A stretch of DNA of 9,718 nt from Brevundimonas sp. (GTDB taxonomy: Bacteria > Pseudomonadota > Alphaproteobacteria > Caulobacterales > Caulobacteraceae). The notes below the pieces were generated by a model, which saw only the letters and a list, made by a program, of their open reading frames with translations, ran no database searches and was not told the DNA's origin. The stretch spans positions 1 through 9,718 of the forward strand of contig NZ_JAVHLH010000089.1 of NCBI RefSeq assembly GCF_031082345.1, written 5' to 3'. The number at the start of each line of letters is the position of its first letter. Positions within the stretch are counted from its first letter, which is position 1. A program made the position numbers and the translations under genes. Below, in pieces: positions 7,109 through 9,718 of this stretch.

Positions 7109-7240
7109 TCGGGTCGCTGAAAGGTGAGACCGTCCGGTTAGCAGTCCGCGCGCCGGGCGCGAAGGGGCAATCGTGTCGCGTCGCCCCGGATGGGGCGTGG
7201 TCGCCGCCTGTTACCGAGATCGATGGTCTCGAGCTTTGAC

Positions 7241-7273
7241 GCAGGTCCGGGAGCCATTCTCGCCCGGACCCGC
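7241..7273 (-). terminator. Strong hairpin downstream of phoH, terminator-like
   Basis: GGTCCGGG at 7244-7251 pairs perfectly with CCCGGACC at 7263-7270 around an 11-base loop; after one mismatch two further pairs (7241-7242 with 7272-7273) extend the stem. It begins 24 bases after the phoH stop, where a terminator is expected. No T run follows on the minus strand, so it may protect the phoH 3' end or act together with Rho. The rest of the 188-bp gap to lspA also holds a perfect six-pair hairpin at 7182-7197 (CGCCCC, loop, GGGGCG), in the expected upstream region of lspA. I see no clear promoter there. Confidence 0.45.
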
Positions 7274-7296
7274 GTCGGATATTCGGTCGACGTCGT

Positions 7297-8076
7297 TCAG
7301 AGCACCCCGATCATGCTGGCGACCAGCGGGTGGCGGACGATGTCCTGCTCGGCCAGCTTGACCACCGCGATGTCCGGCACCGGCCCAAGCCGCTCGGCGA
7401 TGTCGGTCAGACCGGAGATGCCGGGCAGCAGGTCCGACTGCTGCGGGTCGCCGGTCACCACCATGGTCGAATGCCAGCCCAGCCGGGTCAGCAGCATCTT
7501 CAGCTGGACGTAGGTGCAGTTCTGGGCCTCGTCGACGACGATGAAGGCGTTGTTGAGGGTGCGGCCGCGCATGTAACCGATGGGGGCGATCTCGATCAGC
7601 CCCTCGGCCATCAGCGCCTTGACCCGCTTCATCGACAGCCGGTCCGACAGGGCGTCGTAGAGCGGCCGCAGATAGGGGGCCAGCTTGTCTTCCATGTCGC
7701 CGGGCAGGAAGCCGATCGACTCGCCGGCCTCGACCGCCGGTCGGGACAGCACGATGCGCCCCACCTTGCCGGCCTCCAGGGCCTCGACCGCCTTGGCGAC
7801 GGCGAGATAGGTCTTGCCCGTGCCTGCCGGTCCGAGGGCCAGCACCATGTTGTGGTGGTCGATGGCCGTCATCAGTTCGGCCTGGCCGTCCGATTTCGGT
7901 TTCAGAGTCTTCAGATAGGCCTGGTCCCGGTCGTCGTTCGAGGGATAGGGCGACCAGCCGGCGTGGGTGGGGAGGCGTCGCACCTTGGCGTCCTCCATGA
8001 ACTGCCGCGAATCCAGAACCCCGTGTTCACGGGACATTTCACGGGTATGACGTTTGATTGCCGCACGCTTGGTCAT
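7297..8076 (-). CDS. phoH: PhoH-family ATPase
   Basis: A 259-residue cytoplasmic P-loop ATPase of the PhoH family (COG1702), known in E. coli for phosphate-starvation induction and thought to act on RNA; the cellular role is still unclear. Walker A is GPAGTGKT at 82-89, Walker B is FIVVDEAQ at 178-185 with D182 and E183, and a VVTGDPQQ motif lies at 206-213. SRPAVEAGESIGFLPGDMED at 111-130 is characteristic of the family. No RNA-binding KH or N-terminal PIN domain is present, so this is the short form. The frame is open to an ATG at 8307, but I chose ATG 8076: GGAGG at 8082-8086 stands five bases before it, and the 77 extra residues (with Cys and Arg/Pro runs) look non-coding. An intrinsic terminator lies immediately upstream of the Shine-Dalgarno, so expression is probably set by read-through. 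Confidence 0.93.
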   Translation of the reverse strand: MTKRAAIKRHTREMSREHGVLDSRQFMEDAKVRRLPTHAGWSPYPSNDDRDQAYLKTLKPKSDGQAELMTAIDHHNMVLALGPAGTGKTYLAVAKAVEALEAGKVGRIVLSRPAVEAGESIGFLPGDMEDKLAPYLRPLYDALSDRLSMKRVKALMAEGLIEIAPIGYMRGRTLNNAFIVVDEAQNCTYVQLKMLLTRLGWHSTMVVTGDPQQSDLLPGISGLTDIAERLGPVPDIAVVKLAEQDIVRHPLVASMIGVL

Positions 8077-8094
8077 GGACGCCTCCAGGGCATG

Positions 8095-8123
8095 AAAAAA
8101 GGCGACGCCGCAGGGGCATCGCC
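8095..8123 (-). terminator. Intrinsic terminator/attenuator just before the phoH Shine-Dalgarno
   Basis: On the minus strand, GGCGATGCC, a five-base loop and GGCGTCGCC form a nine-pair stem with one G-U wobble. Six T follow directly (8100 to 8095). This is the textbook form of a Rho-independent terminator. It ends eight bases before the GGAGG of phoH and 18 bases before its ATG. There is no upstream minus-strand gene in the window, since gamma-CA is divergent, so the terminator must belong to the phoH leader or to a separate small RNA. Confidence 0.85.
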
Positions 8124-8310
8124 TCGAACGAAGGTGGAGAGGGAGGGGACAGAGGATGCAACGCACCCGCCCGGGTCGGAGGAAGGACCAACTTCCAGCG
8201 GGATTACCCGCCGACCAGAACGCGTCACGCGCGCTCTCCTGGGTCTGACCGGACCGGGGTTGATCCGGCTTCGGATCCGGGGCCGAAATGGCGACCTCGA
8301 ATCGCATCTA
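8124..8310 (-). ncRNA. Structured leader or small RNA upstream of phoH
   Basis: Between the candidate promoter and the terminator the minus strand carries a series of hairpins. These are GATCCG/CGGATC with a four-base loop (8262-8277), AGAGCGCG/CGCGTTCT with a five-base loop and a flanking GACC/GGTC clamp (about 8217-8249), GCGGG/CCCGC with a four-base loop (8198-8211), GGAAG/CTTCC with a six-base loop (8181-8196), and ACCC/GGGT (8165-8176). A C/U-rich, probably single-stranded tract follows (8133-8155), then the terminator. The density of exact stems suggests a structured RNA of about 190-215 nt, either an attenuator leader of phoH or an independent sRNA. I compared it from memory with cobalamin, glycine, SAM-II, c-di-GMP and ZTP riboswitches, SRP RNA, 6S RNA, RNase P and tmRNA and saw none of their conserved cores. 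The 5' end is inferred from the candidate promoter. Confidence 0.5.
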
Positions 8311-8317
8311 CACTCTG

Positions 8318-8345
8318 ATGCTAGCGTGGTTTACGAGAGCTTAAA
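8318..8345 (-). promoter_or_regulatory. Candidate promoter for the phoH leader
   Basis: On the minus strand, TTTAAGC (8345-8339) matches the Caulobacter -35 TTGACGS in five of seven positions. Thirteen bases later GCTAGCAT (8325-8318) matches the -10 GCTANAWC in six of eight. The spacer is within the known 10-14 range. Transcription would begin near 8310 and give a leader of about 235 bases before the phoH ATG. Confidence 0.4.
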
Positions 8346-8352
8346 GCCCTCG
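8334..8352. promoter_or_regulatory. Near-palindromic operator-like site
   Basis: CGAG-A-GCTT-A-AAGC-C-CTCG: a 19-bp inverted repeat centred on 8343 with one mismatched pair. It covers the -35 of the candidate phoH-leader promoter and ends 26 bases before the start codon of the divergent gamma-CA gene. This is a typical place for a dimeric regulator. The regulator is unknown. Confidence 0.4.
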
Positions 8353-8378
8353 TTTTCTTTAGAAGTGACGGTGATGTG

Positions 8379-8906
8379 ATGAATGTTTACAGCCTCGGTG
8401 ACAAGAAACCGCAGCTTCCGCCTCAAGGCGAATACTGGATCGCGCCGACCGCAACCGTCATAGGAGACGTGATTCTCAAGCCGGGCGCCAGCGTCTGGTT
8501 CGGCGCGACCGTACGCGGCGACAACGATCCGATCACGATCGGGCGAGATACCAACATCCAGGACGGCAGCGTGCTGCATTCCGATCCCGGCGAGCCGCTG
8601 ACCATCGGCGACGGCGTCACGGTCGGCCACATGGTCATGCTTCACAGCTGCGAGATCGGCGACAACACCCTGATCGGCATCGGCTCGGTCGTGCTGGGCC
8701 GCGCCCGGATCGGGAAGAACTGTCTGATCGGCGCCAACACCCTGATCACCGAAGGCAAGGAAATTCCCGACGGCTCGCTGGTCATGGGTCAGCCGGGCAA
8801 GGTCGTGCGGCAGCTGAAGCCCGGCCAGATCGAGGCGCTGAAGGCCTCGGCCGCCCACTATGTGCAGAATTGGAAGCGCTATGTCGGCGGCCTCAAGCCG
8901 TCGTGA
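8379..8906 (+). CDS. Gamma-carbonic-anhydrase-like hexapeptide protein
   Basis: A 175-residue protein of the gamma-CA/YrdA/PaaY group, which forms trimers of left-handed beta helices with a metal at each subunit interface. Hexapeptide repeats run from about residue 22 to 140 ([20 protein letters not shown], then [20 protein letters not shown]), followed by a C-terminal helix. The putative metal ligands are all present: H67, H84 and H89, together with the conserved RGD (46-48) and Q61. Such proteins hydrate CO2, or may only bind metal; activity cannot be inferred from sequence alone. The start could be GTG 8376 or ATG 8379; I chose the ATG, seven bases after a weak GACGG. It diverges from phoH across a 302-bp region holding the structured leader. 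A PAS-domain gene converges on it, with nine bases between the stops. Confidence 0.92.
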   Translation: MNVYSLGDKKPQLPPQGEYWIAPTATVIGDVILKPGASVWFGATVRGDNDPITIGRDTNIQDGSVLHSDPGEPLTIGDGVTVGHMVMLHSCEIGDNTLIGIGSVVLGRARIGKNCLIGANTLITEGKEIPDGSLVMGQPGKVVRQLKPGQIEALKASAAHYVQNWKRYVGGLKPS

Positions 8907-8915
8907 GGGCCGGGA

Positions 8916-9455
8916 TCAGGCGATCCGCCTGCCGCCGACCGCAGCGAGGCTGAGCGGCGGGCGGGCGGCCTCGCCCACGCCGATCGAAACCCGGGCGGTG
9001 AGCAGGCGAGGCTCATCGGCCGCCAGCGTCAGGGTTGCGGCGGGCGCGTAGAGACCCAGCAGCCGGTCCGGCCGACCGGATGGGCCCCGCAGCGGCAGCA
9101 GGGTGATCTCGATCTGGGCCGCGACGCCGCCGGCGAGCGCGACGATCACGACCGGCCGGCCCTCGCGGACGGTCTGGGTCAGGGCTGTGGACACCAGCGG
9201 TCGTGAAGCGGTGCGCCACAGGGAGAGCAGGGACTGGCCCTTGAGGGGCTCGCCGTGGAAGCCTTCGATCCAGCTTCCGGCCAGGCGGATGACCGCGTCG
9301 TCGCCGGTGCGATGGGCCATGAATGCGCGGGGAAGACGCAGTCCCAGAGTGTCCGGCTGGACGGCCGCGCGCTCGGGAATTCCGCCGCGCGATTCCGGCC
9401 GGCGCGACAGCGTCGTCCAGTGGTCGATCAGGAACTGCGTATCAGGGTGAAACAT
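8916..9455 (-). CDS. Single PAS-domain protein (PAS_5 type)
   Basis: A 179-residue protein with no transmembrane segment or signal peptide and no visible output domain. The layout is that of alphaproteobacterial PAS_5 proteins: an N-terminal helix (TQFLIDHWTTLSR), a short GGIPERAAVQPDTLGLRLPR link at about 24-43, and the PAS core from about 50 to 150 (AVIRLAGSWIEGFHGEPLKG, QSLLSLWR, then IEITLLPLRGPSGRPDRLLG and LYAPAA). PAS_5 proteins include the Caulobacter polarity protein MopJ; similar small PAS proteins can be signalling adaptors, but the ligand and partner here are unknown. The ATG at 9455 has GAGG eight bases upstream. It converges tightly on gamma-CA and diverges from the exported-protein gene at 9599. 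Confidence 0.82.
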   Translation of the reverse strand: MFHPDTQFLIDHWTTLSRRPESRGGIPERAAVQPDTLGLRLPRAFMAHRTGDDAVIRLAGSWIEGFHGEPLKGQSLLSLWRTASRPLVSTALTQTVREGRPVVIVALAGGVAAQIEITLLPLRGPSGRPDRLLGLYAPAATLTLAADEPRLLTARVSIGVGEAARPPLSLAAVGGRRIA

Positions 9456-9598
9456 CGTCTCGGCCTCTGCGGCGCCTGCCGCAAGGAGCGGGCCGGGCGA
9501 AAAGCAACGGAAACGAAAGGCTTTTGCGGTTCAGATGCAGTCTGGAGCGGCCCGCGTCTTGCTTGGGTCGCGGAAGATTTTCATCGGGAGGTCGGCCC

Positions 9599-9718
9599 AT
9601 GCGGGTGCGGATCATGAACTGGGCGCCGGCCGTGGCGACATTCGTCGTGATGACGGCGGGTGCGGGCGCCGCCGCGGCGCAGTGCGGGCCCGTCTGCCCG
9701 CCGCCTCCGCCCCCGTGC
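9599..9718 (+). CDS. N terminus of a secreted protein (partial)
   Basis: An ATG at 9599 preceded by GGGAGG (9586-9591, spacing seven) opens a frame that reaches the right edge after 40 codons. The peptide starts MRVRIMNWAPAVATFVVMTA and has a typical Sec signal: Arg2 and Arg4, a hydrophobic core, then an Ala-rich region with a likely signal-peptidase I site before Gln28. The mature start is Q-C-G-P-V-C-P-P-P-P-P-P-C: cysteines separated by a proline run. This is too short to name a family. The 143-bp gap to the divergent PAS gene includes an interrupted inverted repeat, AAAAGC/GCTTTT (9500-9505 and 9520-9525), that could be an operator. Confidence 0.6.
   Translation, partial: MRVRIMNWAPAVATFVVMTAGAGAAAAQCGPVCPPPPPPC

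Noticed and set aside
8124..8260. tmRNA, SRP RNA, 6S RNA or a known riboswitch in the phoH leader
   Set aside because: The GTTCGAG near 8126 is not flanked by a T-arm stem. The SRP GGAAG/GGTCAGG core, glycine and cobalamin cores and the 6S central bulge are not present in the right order.
8077..8307. 77-residue in-frame N-terminal extension of PhoH from ATG 8307
   Set aside because: There is no Shine-Dalgarno at 8307. The encoded stretch is Cys-, Arg- and Pro-rich without PhoH similarity and runs through a terminator with a U run, while ATG 8076 has an ideal GGAGG.
7330..8379. Plus-strand ORF antisense to phoH
   Set aside because: It is the complement of a well-supported PhoH ATPase and has no domain features.
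9509..9531. EcfG/SigT-type promoter (GGAAC-N16/17-CGTT) before the exported-protein gene
   Set aside because: The sequence is GGAAAC with GGTT at too short a spacing; both half-sites deviate.

Overview
The window comes from a high-GC alphaproteobacterium, most likely a member of Caulobacterales such as Brevundimonas or Caulobacter. The main reasons are an alphaproteobacterial flagellin tail beside a FlaEY-type flagellar protein, a LexA box of the alphaproteobacterial GTTC-N7-GTTC form upstream of ssb, sequences resembling the Caulobacter housekeeping promoter (-10 GCTANAWC), and a DUF3035/BamF-type lipoprotein behind lspA. No insertion sequence, tRNA, rRNA or CRISPR array is visible. This looks like a chromosomal core region.

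Layout. Positions 1-3210 are flagellar: the last 61 codons of a flagellin, a 266-bp gap with a possible small antisense ORF and a CtrA-like box, then a 918-residue FlaEY-like protein. Positions 3287-4398 hold two translationally coupled envelope genes of unknown function, a single-pass membrane protein with six cysteines and a small lipoprotein. Positions 4400-4974 are ssb with an SOS operator overlapping its probable promoter. A DMT/EamA transporter (5061-5966) converges on a minus-strand pair, lspA followed by a BamF-like lipoprotein (7108 to 5978), which links lipoprotein signal-peptide cleavage to an outer-membrane lipoprotein. Next on the minus strand is a PhoH-family ATPase (8076-7297).

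phoH diverges from a gamma-carbonic-anhydrase-like gene (8379-8906). A single-domain PAS_5-type protein (9455-8916) converges on that gene, and the 5' end of an exported protein runs off the right edge from 9599.

The most unusual part is the 302-bp phoH/gamma-CA intergenic region. Read on the minus strand it contains a run of perfect or near-perfect hairpins, a C/U-rich tract, and then an intrinsic terminator with a six-U run that ends only eight bases before the phoH Shine-Dalgarno. There is no room for another promoter after that terminator. phoH is therefore probably controlled by premature termination in a structured leader, or the leader also makes a free small RNA. I do not recognise the leader as a known riboswitch class.
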